Position numbers and translations under genes: made by a program. A DNA stretch of 64,000 bases. It comes from Clostridium sp. JN-9 (GTDB taxonomy: Bacteria > Bacillota > Clostridia > Clostridiales > Clostridiaceae). The stretch covers positions 1,550,001-1,614,000 of the forward strand of contig NZ_CP035280.1 in assembly GCF_004103695.1 (NCBI RefSeq), given 5' to 3'. Positions 17,344 through 26,806 of this stretch are shown piece by piece (the stretch's first letter is position 1; every line of letters starts with the position of its first letter). The notes under the pieces are model-generated. The model was not told the origin of the DNA and did not search any database. It worked only from the letters and a program-made list of their open reading frames with translations.

Positions 17344-19047
17344 ATGAAAAGAAAATTATTATTATCAATGCTGGCAACTTTACTATTTAGTTTAATTACC
17401 ATTACAACTTTATTTATTATATTAGTAAATTATGAGCACATTGAAAGTACTAAAACTAATTTAAAAACAAATAATGATTTAATTATTAATATATTAAACA
17501 ATGAAAATATAAAAGATGTAAGAGAGTTTTTTTTAAACAATTTTACAGATTCAGGCATAAGAGTTACTTACATTGATAAAAACGGCAAAGTATTAATTGA
17601 TTCATTTATTGATAAGGATACAATGGACAATCACAATAACAGAGAAGAAGTTATAAAGGCAAGGAAGCAAGGAGTTGGCTATTCAGTAAGAGACAGCATT
17701 TCATCAAAAAGTGAGTATATTTACTGTGCCACTTTATACAATAACGGTTATATAGTTAGAAGTTCAATGCCGCTAAAGACAGTTACAGGTTTAGAGAGTT
17801 CTTATTTAAAATATTATGTAATAATTTTAATTTTTGCTATATTAGTTTCTTTAATTTTTTCTTCCAACTTATCATATGCAATTACCAAGCCAATTAAGGA
17901 TTTAGAGTTCATAACATCAAGAATTGCAAAGGGTGAGATGGATAGAAGGGTAAACATTACAACCAGGGATGAAATAGGTCATCTTGCTAATACATTTAAT
18001 AATATGGCGGATAAGCTTCAGGAAACCATAGATGACTCCATTGAAAAGCAAAATAGACTGGAAGCAATATTAAAGAGTATGGACAGCGGAGTTATTGCAG
18101 TAGATAAAAATTATAAAGTAATAATGATAAATCCATATGCCAAGAAGATATTTGGAATAAACAAGGATATAATAGGCGAAAATTTAATGGATAATATAAG
18201 AGATTTTGAGTTAGAGGATATTTTTAAAAATGATAATGATGAGTACACAGAAATAAAGATATATTGGCCAAAGGAAAGAGATCTTAGAATAAAAACTGCT
18301 GATATTATAAATGGCTATGAAAAGATAGGTACAGTGGCAGTTGTTCAAAATATCACTAAATTTAAAAAACTGGAAAATATGAGATCTCAGTTTGTTGCAA
18401 ATGTGTCTCACGAATTAAAGACACCTTTAACTTCTATTAAGGGTTTTGCAGAAACATTAAAAGATGTTAATGACGATGAAACTAAAGAAAAATTTTTAAA
18501 TATAATAAATGATGAGGCTGACAGGCTAACCAGACTTATTAGCGATATTCTTACACTGTCAGATATTGAGAACAGCAAAGAAAGAAAAACAGAGGAAATT
18601 AATGTTGAAAAAACAATTAATGAAGTATATTACCTGGTAAGTAAATCAGCTGAAAATAAAAATATAGACATTACACTAAATTGTGAAAATGTACCTGATA
18701 TTATAGGTGATGGAGATAAGTTTAAGCAAATGATAATAAACCTTGTTGATAATGCAATTAAATACACTGAAGCAGGAGGGAAAGTAGAAGTAGGTACAAA
18801 AGTGGAAAACGAAACTTGTATAATCTGGGTAAAGGACAATGGAGTAGGAATACCAAAAGTACACTTATCAAGACTTTTCGAAAGGTTCTACAGAGTTGAC
18901 AAGGCAAGATCAAGAGCACAGGGTGGAACGGGATTAGGTCTTGCAATTGTTAAGCATGTAGTAATGAGTTTTAATGGAACCATTGATGTTAAAAGCCAGG
19001 TTGGAGAAGGAAGTACATTTACTGTTTCAATACCATATAATGAATAA
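17344..19047 (+). CDS. phoR: Phosphate sensor histidine kinase PhoR
   Basis: Membrane sensor kinase of 567 residues. A membrane segment near 7-27 is followed by an extracellular domain to about 155, a second membrane segment near 157-177, a HAMP linker, a PAS domain near 240-340, HisKA with VSHELKTPLTSIKGF (His356), and the ATPase domain with N-box NLVDNAIKY, DNGVGIP and GTGLGL. All catalytic motifs are present. It should phosphorylate PhoP when phosphate is low, with PstSCAB and PhoU giving the signal. A strong terminator separates it from pstS. Confidence 0.93.
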   Translation: MKRKLLLSMLATLLFSLITITTLFIILVNYEHIESTKTNLKTNNDLIINILNNENIKDVREFFLNNFTDSGIRVTYIDKNGKVLIDSFIDKDTMDNHNNREEVIKARKQGVGYSVRDSISSKSEYIYCATLYNNGYIVRSSMPLKTVTGLESSYLKYYVIILIFAILVSLIFSSNLSYAITKPIKDLEFITSRIAKGEMDRRVNITTRDEIGHLANTFNNMADKLQETIDDSIEKQNRLEAILKSMDSGVIAVDKNYKVIMINPYAKKIFGINKDIIGENLMDNIRDFELEDIFKNDNDEYTEIKIYWPKERDLRIKTADIINGYEKIGTVAVVQNITKFKKLENMRSQFVANVSHELKTPLTSIKGFAETLKDVNDDETKEKFLNIINDEADRLTRLISDILTLSDIENSKERKTEEINVEKTINEVYYLVSKSAENKNIDITLNCENVPDIIGDGDKFKQMIINLVDNAIKYTEAGGKVEVGTKVENETCIIWVKDNGVGIPKVHLSRLFERFYRVDKARSRAQGGTGLGLAIVKHVVMSFNGTIDVKSQVGEGSTFTVSIPYNE

Positions 19048-19051
19048 TTTT

Positions 19052-19087
19052 AAAACTGTGTAAGCATAATATGTTTGCACAGTTTTT
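19052..19087 (+). terminator. Terminator after phoR
   Basis: AAAACTGTGTAAGC pairs with GTTTGCACAGTTTT over 14 positions (two G-U pairs), then T-rich sequence. It makes phoPR a separate unit from pst. Confidence 0.9.
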
Positions 19088-19132
19088 ATTTATATACATG
19101 TAAATACCTGTATGGAATAAAAAATGCTTGTG

Positions 19133-19176
19133 TTAATTTTAATTAACATTTACATAATAGCGGTTTAACCTAAACA
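19133..19176 (+). promoter_or_regulatory. Candidate PhoP-binding repeats before pstS
   Basis: TTAATTTTAA and TTAACATTTA lie directly next to each other with a 10-base period, then ACATAA, TTTAACC and TAAACA. They resemble the TTAACA repeats bound by PhoP in Bacillus, and a related TTAACAT motif lies before the pit operon. A possible -10 element is at about 19180-19189. Confidence 0.45.
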
Positions 19177-19235
19177 TGGTAATATATAAAATGTAAACAA
19201 GAAGAAAATGATTAATTGAATGGAGGACTTAATTA

Positions 19236-20120
19236 ATGAAAAATAAAAGATTAAGTACATTAATAGCTGCACTGGCTATAACAGTTTTAACAGGTACTCT
19301 TATGGGATGCGGAGCAGGTAAAGACAACACACAAAGCAGTAAAAATGGATTATCTGGTTCAATTACATTAGCTGGATCAACTGCACTTCAGCCACTGGCA
19401 GAACAGGCTAGCGAAGTATTTATTAATAAAAATCCTAAGGCTACAATTAATGTACAAGGCGGAGGAAGCGGTACTGGATTAAAGCTGGTTTCTGATGGAA
19501 CTGCTGATATTGGAAATTCAGATGTAACTGCTGAATCAAAACTAGGTGCTGCAAAAGCAAAGGAATTAATTGATCACAAAGTGGCTGCAATTGGATTTGC
19601 AATTGTTGTAAGCAATGATGTTAAAGTTGATTCATTAACAAAGGACCAAATTCAAAAGATCTTTACAGGGGAATATACAAACTGGAAGCAGTTAAATGGG
19701 GATGATACTCCTATAAATATAATAAACAGGGCATCTTCATCTGGTACAAGAGCTACATTTAAAAGTACTCTTATGGGTGGAAAGGATGAAAAGGCTGGTT
19801 TAGGAATAATGCAGGATGCAAATGGAAGTGTTGAAAAATCCATAGCATCTACAAAAGGATCAATCAGCTATCTGGCACTATCATACCTGACTGAAGATGT
19901 GAAAAAAAATGTAAAGATGGTTAGAATAGATGGTGTTGAGGCTTCAAAGGAAAACATAATTTCAGGAAAATATCCTTTCTGGTCCTATGAACATATGTAT
20001 ACAAAAGGAGAAGCAAGCGGCTTGGCTAAGACATTTATAGATTATATGACTAGTGCAGATAATAAAGCTTTAGTTGAAAGATTAGGATACATTCCGGTAA
20101 CTGATATTAACACAAAATAA
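19236..20120 (+). CDS. pstS: Phosphate ABC transporter substrate-binding lipoprotein PstS
   Basis: High-affinity phosphate-binding protein, 294 residues, with a lipoprotein signal peptide ending in LMGC; Cys25 would carry the lipid. The mature part has ITLAGSTALQPLAEQASE, GGGSGTGLKLVSDGTADIG and NRASSSGTRATF, the usual phosphate-binding loops. It sits outside the membrane and hands phosphate to PstC/PstA. GGAGG lies before the ATG. It is the first gene of pstSCAB-phoU, and a hairpin after it may allow it to be made in excess over the permease. Confidence 0.96.
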   Translation: MKNKRLSTLIAALAITVLTGTLMGCGAGKDNTQSSKNGLSGSITLAGSTALQPLAEQASEVFINKNPKATINVQGGGSGTGLKLVSDGTADIGNSDVTAESKLGAAKAKELIDHKVAAIGFAIVVSNDVKVDSLTKDQIQKIFTGEYTNWKQLNGDDTPINIINRASSSGTRATFKSTLMGGKDEKAGLGIMQDANGSVEKSIASTKGSISYLALSYLTEDVKKNVKMVRIDGVEASKENIISGKYPFWSYEHMYTKGEASGLAKTFIDYMTSADNKALVERLGYIPVTDINTK

Positions 20121-20130
20121 GTTTTTACAG

Positions 20131-20158
20131 AAGCCGGCTGCTGTATGCAGACGGTTTT
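20131..20158 (+). terminator. Hairpin between pstS and pstC (partial terminator)
   Basis: AAGCCGGCTGC pairs with GCAGACGGTTT with one G-A mismatch and is followed by a T-rich stretch (TTTTATCTTGTTT). It probably attenuates transcription so that PstS exceeds the membrane components. Confidence 0.6.
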
Positions 20159-20190
20159 ATCTTGTTTAATACAGTATTAAGGAGATAAAT

Positions 20191-21084
20191 ATGATTAAAA
20201 GTGATTTTGGAAAAAAGCTTAAAAATGAATATGCAGGCAGAACCTATGCCATTTTCTGCGGAATTCTCATTGTTACACTAACTTTAGCAATTATAGTTTT
20301 TCTGGGTTCAAAGGGTATTAAAACTTTTACAAAGGACCATTATTCAATTAGCAGTTTTTTATTCAGCTCTGTATGGGCACCTGACTCTGATAAACCACAG
20401 TTAGGTACAAAGATATTTATAGTTGGTTCAACACTTACTTCTATTGGAGCAGTTATTATTGCAGCTCCCATAAGCGTAGCCATTGCTATATTTATGAATT
20501 ATATATCACCTAAACTTGGAAGTACTATACTTCAGCCTGCCATGGAATTATTTGTTGGAATACCATCAGTGGTATATGGCTGGCTTGGTGTAAGTATTTT
20601 ACTGCCTCTTATAAAAAAAGGATTTGGAGGTATAGGCTTCAGTATAGGGGCTGGGATTATAGTATTAAGTATTATGATATTACCTACTATAGCCAGTATT
20701 TCAGCTGATGCAATTAAGATTATACCTAAGGATTATGTAGAAGCATCTTATGGACTTGGAGCTACCAGATGGCAGACCATAACAAAAGTTGTTGTGCCTG
20801 CTGCAAAAAGCGGAATATTAACAGGTGTTGTTTTGGGGCTGGCCAGGGCCTTTGGTGAAGCATTAGCAGTTCAAATGGTAATAGGAAATTCTATAAAAAT
20901 GGCTAAATCGTTGCTCACGCCAACAGCTACATTAACCAGTATTTTAACTATGGATATGGGGAATACGGTAAATGGTACTGCATGGAATGATGCTTTATGG
21001 TCAATGGCATTGTTATTACTTATAATTTCATTTTTATTTATTCTGATAATCAGGATAATTGGGAAGAGAGGTGAAGTTAAATAG
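20191..21084 (+). CDS. pstC: Phosphate ABC transporter permease PstC
   Basis: Inner permease of 297 residues with about six membrane segments; the first is near residues 22-42. The cytoplasmic EAA loop reads EASYGLGATRWQTI near 190-203, the site that docks to PstB. FVGIPSVVYGWLG and FGEALAVQMVIGN are characteristic of PstC. AAGGAG precedes the ATG. Its stop overlaps the pstA start by one base, so translation is coupled. Confidence 0.96.
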   Translation: MIKSDFGKKLKNEYAGRTYAIFCGILIVTLTLAIIVFLGSKGIKTFTKDHYSISSFLFSSVWAPDSDKPQLGTKIFIVGSTLTSIGAVIIAAPISVAIAIFMNYISPKLGSTILQPAMELFVGIPSVVYGWLGVSILLPLIKKGFGGIGFSIGAGIIVLSIMILPTIASISADAIKIIPKDYVEASYGLGATRWQTITKVVVPAAKSGILTGVVLGLARAFGEALAVQMVIGNSIKMAKSLLTPTATLTSILTMDMGNTVNGTAWNDALWSMALLLLIISFLFILIIRIIGKRGEVK

Positions 21085-21971
21085 TGAATGCTAAAAGTGT
21101 AGATAAAATCTGGACTGTAATTTTATATATTGTTTCAATTTTAGTAGTATCATTATTGATATTACTAATAGGATATGTTTTAATAAAAGGGAGTTATTTC
21201 CTAAACCCGGCATTTTTATTTGGAGCTCCAAAGGTTGGAGAAGCTGGCGGGGGAATTGGGCCAATGCTGTATAATTCATTTCACATGTTAATTGTCTCCT
21301 TATTAATAACAATACCACTTGGAGTAGGAGCTGGAATATATCTTGCAGAGTATGCTAAAGAAGGGCTTTTCTTAAACGTAGTAAGGTTATGCATTGAAAC
21401 TATGGCTTCACTGCCTTCAATAGTAGTTGGATTATTCGGTATGCTTGTATTTGTTAATTTGACAAAGTGGGGATTTACATTATTATCAGGAGCTTTAGCA
21501 ATAACAGTATTAAATTTACCGGCTTTAACCAGAGTCAGCGAAAATGCTATTACTGCATCTTCACAAAAAGTAAAGGAAGCAAGTCTTGGATTAGGTGCTA
21601 CCAGATGGCAGACTATGTGGAGAATAGTTTTACCATCTGCTATGCCTCAAATTTTAACAGGAGTAATCTTAGCATCTGGAAGAATTTTTGGTGAAGCTGC
21701 AGCACTGCTTTATACTTCTGGAATGAGCGCACCTGCCTTACACCTAAGTGGTATTTTAGATGGCGGTAAGGCATCTCCGTTAAGTGTTATGAGACCTGCC
21801 GAAACCCTTGCAGTATATATATGGAAGCTAAATGCAGAAGGTATGGTTCCAGATGCCGCTAAAATAGCAAATGGGGCATCAGCTGTATTAATTCTTATGG
21901 TTTTAATATTTAATTTACTTGCAAGAATTATAGGCAAAAAAATATTTGAATCTTATAGCGGCAAAAAATGA
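21084..21971 (+). CDS. pstA: Phosphate ABC transporter permease PstA
   Basis: Second Pst permease, 295 residues, about six membrane segments. The EAA loop is EASLGLGATRWQTM, close to that of PstC, and METMASLPSIVVGLFG and GRIFGEAAALLYT are typical of PstA. It forms the channel with PstC. The GTG start at 21084 shares one base with the pstC stop, and GAGAGGTG lies upstream in the end of pstC. Length is normal. Confidence 0.96.
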   Translation: MNAKSVDKIWTVILYIVSILVVSLLILLIGYVLIKGSYFLNPAFLFGAPKVGEAGGGIGPMLYNSFHMLIVSLLITIPLGVGAGIYLAEYAKEGLFLNVVRLCIETMASLPSIVVGLFGMLVFVNLTKWGFTLLSGALAITVLNLPALTRVSENAITASSQKVKEASLGLGATRWQTMWRIVLPSAMPQILTGVILASGRIFGEAAALLYTSGMSAPALHLSGILDGGKASPLSVMRPAETLAVYIWKLNAEGMVPDAAKIANGASAVLILMVLIFNLLARIIGKKIFESYSGKK

Positions 21972-21986
21972 GGAGGATGGGCTTTA

Positions 21987-22736
21987 ATGGGAATAATTGA
22001 AACAAAGGATTTAAACTTATATTATGGGCCAGTTCAGGCTCTAAAAAAAATAAACTTAAATATTGAAAAAAATGCAGTTACTGCTTTAATAGGTCCTTCA
22101 GGGTGCGGCAAATCAACTTTTCTAAGAACAATCAACAGAATGAATGACCTAATAGCTAATGTTAAAATAGATGGAAAAGTTTATTTCGAAGGAAAAGATG
22201 TATATTCTGAATATGATGTTATCGAATTAAGAAAAAGAATAGGTATGGTTTTTCAGAGGCCTAACCCTTTTCCAATGACAATTTATGATAATATTGCATA
22301 TGGACCAAGAATTCATGGCATTAAAAATAAAGCTAAATTAGATGAAATTGTTGAGAAGAGTTTAAAGGGTGCAGCATTATGGGATGAAGTTAAAGACAGG
22401 CTTAAAAAGAATGCTCTGGGGCTTTCAGGCGGACAGCAGCAAAGATTATGCATTGCACGTACATTAGCTGTGGAACCTGAAGTGCTGCTTATGGATGAGC
22501 CAACGTCAGCATTGGATCCAATATCCACATTAAAAGTTGAAGAACTAATAGAAATATTAAAGAAAGAATATACTGTTATTATAGTAACTCATAATATGCA
22601 GCAGGCAGGAAGAATTTCAGACAGCACTGCTTTCTTCTTAAATGGAGAAGTAGTTGAATTTAACAAGACAGAAGACATATTTTATAAACCCAGGGATAAA
22701 AGAACAGAGGATTATATAACAGGAAGATTTGGTTAA
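21987..22736 (+). CDS. pstB: Phosphate ABC transporter ATPase PstB
   Basis: Cytoplasmic ATPase of 249 residues. Walker A is GPSGCGKST near residues 35-43, the Q-loop is FQRPNPFPM, the signature is LSGGQQQR, Walker B is [11 protein letters not shown] and the switch His follows in [24 protein letters not shown] is specific to PstB among ABC ATPases. It powers phosphate import by PstC/PstA and lies 15 bases after pstA with AGGAGG. Confidence 0.98.
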   Translation: MGIIETKDLNLYYGPVQALKKINLNIEKNAVTALIGPSGCGKSTFLRTINRMNDLIANVKIDGKVYFEGKDVYSEYDVIELRKRIGMVFQRPNPFPMTIYDNIAYGPRIHGIKNKAKLDEIVEKSLKGAALWDEVKDRLKKNALGLSGGQQQRLCIARTLAVEPEVLLMDEPTSALDPISTLKVEELIEILKKEYTVIIVTHNMQQAGRISDSTAFFLNGEVVEFNKTEDIFYKPRDKRTEDYITGRFG

Positions 22737-22759
22737 TTAATAGGAAGAGGTGAAACAAA

Positions 22760-23416
22760 TTGACAAGAAAAGGGTTTGATTCTGAACTTCAATATCTTCA
22801 TAATGACATATTGAGAATGGGCAGTATAGTTGAAAAACAAATTCATCAATCCATAGAATCCTTGGTGAATCAAGATGATAATTTGGCCAATACAGTAATA
22901 AAAAATGATGATTTAGTGGATAATCTGCAAAAAGAAATTGAAAGTAAATGTATAATTCTTATAGCCAGGGAGCAGCCCCTGGCAATAGATTTAAGAACAA
23001 TTTTTACTTCAATCAAACTGGTGACAGATTTAGAGAGGATGGCTGATCATGCAGTTGATATTGCTAAGATAGCAAGAATATTAAAGAATGAGAAATTTAT
23101 TAAAGAACTTATAGATATTCCTAAAATGGCTGATATAGTTCAAAATATGATAAAGGAATCATTAGATGCCTATGTGGAAGGCAATGTGGATAAGGCATAT
23201 GATGTATGCGAAATGGATGACCAAATAGATGGAATTTATAGAAGAGTATTCAATGAATTGCTGCCTATGATGACAAAGGACAGCAGTATTGTGAATCAAG
23301 TAACACAATTTTTGTTTATTTGCAAATATCTTGAACGTGTTGCAGATCATGTTACAAATATTTGTGAATGGACAATTTACCTTGTTACTGGTGAACAAAA
23401 AGATCTAAATGAATAA
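22760..23416 (+). CDS. phoU: Phosphate signalling protein PhoU
   Basis: A 218-residue PhoU with the two three-helix repeats; metal-binding motifs show as DLERMADHAVDIA near 94-106 and YLERVADHVTNICEW near 190-204. PhoU keeps PhoR inactive when phosphate is plentiful and restrains Pst. The start is TTG at 22760 after GAAGAGGTG; the next Met is too far inside. It is the last gene of the pst operon and is followed by a terminator. Confidence 0.95.
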   Translation: MTRKGFDSELQYLHNDILRMGSIVEKQIHQSIESLVNQDDNLANTVIKNDDLVDNLQKEIESKCIILIAREQPLAIDLRTIFTSIKLVTDLERMADHAVDIAKIARILKNEKFIKELIDIPKMADIVQNMIKESLDAYVEGNVDKAYDVCEMDDQIDGIYRRVFNELLPMMTKDSSIVNQVTQFLFICKYLERVADHVTNICEWTIYLVTGEQKDLNE

Positions 23417-23422
23417 AAGATT

Positions 23423-23460
23423 AAGGTACTGAAGTTAATAATTCGGTACCTTTATTTTAT
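23423..23460 (+). terminator. Terminator after phoU
   Basis: AAGGTACTGAA pairs with TTCGGTACCTT over 11 positions (one G-U), followed by TATTTTAT. It ends the pst operon. Confidence 0.85.
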
Positions 23461-23504
23461 GCATATTTCCGCAATTATTTGGAATTATTGTCGTCAATTG
23501 TCTT

Positions 23505-23573
23505 ATGTTAAAAATATTTAACATAACTAACATGATTATTGCTATGTGTATACGTTAAGAAATATGGTATAAT
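23505..23573 (+). promoter_or_regulatory. Promoter and candidate operator of the pit operon
   Basis: A perfect inverted repeat ATGTTAAA-AATA-TTTAACAT lies at 23505-23524 and runs into TTTAACATAACTAACATG, like the TTAACAT repeats before pstS. Downstream is an extended -10 TGGTATAAT ending at 23573. Between them GTATACGTTA at 23548-23557 is also found before pta. Control by PhoP is plausible. Confidence 0.45.
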
Positions 23574-23621
23574 GTTAAAGGTTTGTTAAGAAAATAATAA
23601 AAATATTATTTGGAGGTAATT

Positions 23622-24245
23622 ATGTTTAATATTAAGCCAAAAGAAGATACATTTTTTAATATTTTTATATCTACGGGAAAGATTACATATAAAGCATCCA
23701 CACAGTTAAGAAGTTTTATGGATGATTTGACAAATGCTGAGGAAAATTTAAAGAATATCAAGGAAACTGAGCATGAAGGTGATAGAAATCAGCATTTAAT
23801 GAGACAGGAATTAAACAAGACCTTTTTAACACCATTTGATAGAGAGGACATATATTTAATGGCAAATGGTATGGATGATATAATAGACCTAATTGAATCA
23901 AGCAGCAGCAGATTTGTTATGCTTAATGTAAAAAGTATTACTGAGGAGGCAAAACAACTTGCAGATATGATAGTAAAGTGCTGCAGCGAATTAAGTATTA
24001 TAATGAATGAACTAAGTAATATTAAAAAGTATACTGATATGGAAAAACATATAATAGAAATTAACAGACTGGAAGAAGAGGGAGATAAAATATCAAGATC
24101 TGCTATTAAAGAATTATTTAGAAGCGGAGAGGAAGTTCTTGAAGTAATTAAATGGAGAGAAATATATCAATATCTTGAAAATACACTGGACTCTTGTGAA
24201 CATGTAGCAAATATTATAGAAGGAGTTATAATGAAAAATGCTTAG
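23622..24245 (+). CDS. DUF47 PhoU-like protein paired with Pit
   Basis: A 207-residue DUF47 protein (TIGR00153 type), all-helical and distantly related to PhoU: MFNIKPKEDTFFNIFISTGK at the start, ETEHEGDRNQH and FDREDIYLMANGMDDIIDLI in the middle, and RLEEEGDKISR later. ATG at 23622 is chosen because TTGGAGGT lies just upstream; the TTG at 23610 is part of that site. These proteins are nearly always encoded just before a Pit transporter and are thought to regulate it. The end overlaps pit by 8 bases. Confidence 0.9.
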   Translation: MFNIKPKEDTFFNIFISTGKITYKASTQLRSFMDDLTNAEENLKNIKETEHEGDRNQHLMRQELNKTFLTPFDREDIYLMANGMDDIIDLIESSSSRFVMLNVKSITEEAKQLADMIVKCCSELSIIMNELSNIKKYTDMEKHIIEINRLEEEGDKISRSAIKELFRSGEEVLEVIKWREIYQYLENTLDSCEHVANIIEGVIMKNA

Positions 24246-25239
24246 TTTGCCGATTATATTAACAATAGTAATAGTTGTATTAGCTGTATTCTTTGATTTG
24301 ATAAATGGATTTCATGATTGTGCTAATGCCATAGCAACGTCAGTTTCTACAAGGGTTTTAACTTTAAGACAAGCTGTTATTATGTCAGCATTTTTTAATC
24401 TTGTTGGTGCATTTATAAGTGAAAAGGTTGCTGAAACAATTGGTAACGGGTTAGTTGATCCTAAAAGCGTTACCCAGTACGTTATAATAGCTGCACTAAT
24501 AGCTGCCATTATATGGGATTTAATTACATGGCTTTATGGTATTCCAAGCAGTTCCTCACATGCACTTATAGGAGGACTTTTGGGCTCAGCAATAGTTTAC
24601 AGTTTTTCATTTAAAGTTGTATACTGGCAGAACTTTTTTGACAAAGTAGTTCTCTGGCTTTTCTTGTCGCCTATAATTGGATTTATTGCAGGTTTTACTA
24701 TTATGCATTTATTAAATTTTATATTAAGAAATCAAAAGCCGGCATTTGTCACAAGGTTTTTTTCAAAAGCACAAATTGTATCTGCTGCACTTATGGCATT
24801 TAATCATGGGAGTAATGATGCCCAAAAATCTATGGGAATCATTGCTATGGCTCTTTTAAGCGGAGGATTCATAAATACATTTTATGTGCCGCTGTGGGTT
24901 AAGATAAGCTGCGCTACAGCAATGGCTCTGGGAACTACTTTTGGTGGCAAAAGAATAATAAAAACAGTTGGACACAATATGGCAAAACTTGCCCCAGTCA
25001 ATGGATTTGCGGCTGAAACAGGTGCTGCTGCTGTTATATTTACAGCTACCATGTTAAATTCACCTGTTAGTACAACACATATTATTTCCACTTCTATAAT
25101 GGGTGTTGCTGCATCTAAAAGGCTTTCAGCAGTAAAATGGTCTCTTGCAAAAGATATAGTTTTAGCATGGGTGTTAACCATCCCAATTTGTTTTTTAATT
25201 GGGGCAGCTGTTATGTATTTATTTTTATTGATTTCATAA
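24238..25239 (+). CDS. pit: Inorganic phosphate transporter, PiT family
   Basis: Low-affinity phosphate transporter, 333 residues with about ten membrane segments. The two inverted PiT signatures are clear: FDLINGFHDCANAIATSVSTR near residues 21-41 and AFNHGSNDAQKSMGI near 187-201. It imports metal phosphate using the proton or sodium gradient. ATG at 24238 overlaps the DUF47 stop. With pstSCAB just upstream the cell has both high- and low-affinity uptake in one region. Confidence 0.94.
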   Translation: MLSLPIILTIVIVVLAVFFDLINGFHDCANAIATSVSTRVLTLRQAVIMSAFFNLVGAFISEKVAETIGNGLVDPKSVTQYVIIAALIAAIIWDLITWLYGIPSSSSHALIGGLLGSAIVYSFSFKVVYWQNFFDKVVLWLFLSPIIGFIAGFTIMHLLNFILRNQKPAFVTRFFSKAQIVSAALMAFNHGSNDAQKSMGIIAMALLSGGFINTFYVPLWVKISCATAMALGTTFGGKRIIKTVGHNMAKLAPVNGFAAETGAAAVIFTATMLNSPVSTTHIISTSIMGVAASKRLSAVKWSLAKDIVLAWVLTIPICFLIGAAVMYLFLLIS

Positions 25240-25253
25240 TATATTTTTATAAT

Positions 25254-25281
25254 GGACCTCAAATGGGGTCTTTTTTCTTTT
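25254..25281 (+). terminator. Terminator after pit
   Basis: GACCTC pairs with GGGGTC (one G-U) around AAAT, followed by TTTTTTCTTTTT. Confidence 0.8.
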
Positions 25282-25350
25282 TAGAATATTTATATAAAAA
25301 TGTGATAATATAGAGGTATATTAAGCTGCATACCTGTTTTGGAAAAGTCA

Positions 25351-25379
25351 TTGACTTAAAATATGTATTAATGTAATAT
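25351..25379 (+). promoter_or_regulatory. Sigma-A promoter for the DUF512-der-gpsA operon
   Basis: TTGACT at 25351-25356 and TAATAT at 25374-25379 are 17 bases apart. Transcription would begin near 25386, leaving a leader of about 85 bases that contains two direct repeats. Confidence 0.6.
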
Positions 25380-25395
25380 AACTTAATGTATATAC

Positions 25396-25448
25396 TTTGC
25401 AAAGTGTGCATATAATTTCATTTAGTATTTTTTTGCAAAGTATGCATA
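25396..25448 (+). repeat. Pair of 17-bp direct repeats in the leader of the DUF512 gene
   Basis: TTTGCAAAGTGTGCATA (25396-25412) and TTTGCAAAGTATGCATA (25432-25448) differ by one base and are spaced 36 bases start to start. Each contains the palindromes TTTGCAAA and TGCA. They look like binding sites for a regulator, or RNA elements, of the following operon. Confidence 0.6.
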
Positions 25449-25469
25449 AGAAGATTTAGGAGTGAAAAA

Positions 25470-26804
25470 ATGAAAAACGAAATTGTTGCAGTTCAAAAGG
25501 GCAGCATTGCTGATGAACTTGAAATAGAGGCGGGAGACAAACTACTTACTATAAATGGTCAGGAAGTAAAGGATATAATTGACTATAAATTTTTAATAGC
25601 TGATGAAAATATAAAAATGGAAGTTGAGAAACCAAATGGTGACATATGGGAACTGGAAATTGAAAAGGATTATGACGATAAACTTGGCATAGATTTTAAG
25701 GAATCCATAATGGATAAACCTAAGAGCTGTCATAATAAATGTGTGTTTTGCTTTATTGATCAATTACCTAAGGGCATGAGGGACACGCTATATTTTAAAG
25801 ATGATGATTCAAGACTGGCATTTCTCCAAGGTAATTTTGTTACAATGACTAATATGAGTGATGAGGATATTGATAGAATAATTAAATATAGAATAAGCCC
25901 AATAAATGTATCGGTTCACACAACTAATGGTGAGCTAAGGGTTAAAATGACAAACAACAGATTTGCATCTAATATATATGAAAGGTTAAAAAAGCTGGCG
26001 AAAGCTGGTATTAAGCTTAATTGTCAGATAGTTTTATGTCCTGGAATAAATGATAATGAAGAGCTTATTAAAACAATAGAGGATTTATATAAACTGTATC
26101 CATATATAGAGAATTTAGCTGTAGTTCCAGTTGGAATAACTAAGTTCCGAGAAGGACTTTATCATCTGGATACATTTGATTCAGATAGTGCAAAGCATCA
26201 GCTTGATATTGTAGCTAAACTTCAAAAAAAATATATGGATGAAATAGGTACACCTTTTGTAAGATTATCAGACGAGTTTTATATTACTGCTAATGAAAAG
26301 ATTCCAGATTCGTCATTTTATGAGGAATATAAACAATTGGAGGATGGGGTAGGAGTTATAAGGTTATTTAGAGATACCATAAGCAGCGACATAAATAAAT
26401 TAAGAAATTCAGGACATGGGTCTTTCACATTAATAACTGGTGAATCAGCATATCTGGAAATAGAAAATGCTGCTTCAAAAATACATAATAAAAATAGGAA
26501 TATTAATATTGATGTTAAGAAGATAGTAAATGATTTCTTTGGATCAACAATTACAGTTTCAGGCCTTATAACTGGAAAGGATATAATAAGTCAGTGTAAA
26601 AATAAATTATTAGGGAAATATGTAATTATACCCAATACTATGCTTCGAAAAGGATATGAACCTGGAGGGCAGGATGAGCAGATTTTTCTCGATGATATTA
26701 CTGTTTCAATGTTAGAACAGCAGCTTAGCAGGAAAGTAGTTGTTTGTGATTATACTGGTGAAGATTTCATTGACACCATTAATGAGTTAATAGAGGAGGA
26801 ATAA
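25470..26804 (+). CDS. DUF512 protein with PDZ and radical-SAM-like domains
   Basis: A 444-residue protein. The N-terminus is PDZ-like ([20 protein letters not shown], then QEVKD), followed by a cysteine cluster CHNKCVFC at 87-94, i.e. CX3CX2C like radical SAM enzymes, with [12 protein letters not shown] after it, and then the C-terminal DUF512 domain. The substrate of the family is not established to my knowledge. It is found next to der in many clostridia and ends two bases before it, so it may serve ribosome or membrane-related work; this is inference from location. Start ATG follows TTAGGAGTG. Confidence 0.88.
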   Translation: MKNEIVAVQKGSIADELEIEAGDKLLTINGQEVKDIIDYKFLIADENIKMEVEKPNGDIWELEIEKDYDDKLGIDFKESIMDKPKSCHNKCVFCFIDQLPKGMRDTLYFKDDDSRLAFLQGNFVTMTNMSDEDIDRIIKYRISPINVSVHTTNGELRVKMTNNRFASNIYERLKKLAKAGIKLNCQIVLCPGINDNEELIKTIEDLYKLYPYIENLAVVPVGITKFREGLYHLDTFDSDSAKHQLDIVAKLQKKYMDEIGTPFVRLSDEFYITANEKIPDSSFYEEYKQLEDGVGVIRLFRDTISSDINKLRNSGHGSFTLITGESAYLEIENAASKIHNKNRNINIDVKKIVNDFFGSTITVSGLITGKDIISQCKNKLLGKYVIIPNTMLRKGYEPGGQDEQIFLDDITVSMLEQQLSRKVVVCDYTGEDFIDTINELIEEE

Positions 26805-26806
26805 CA

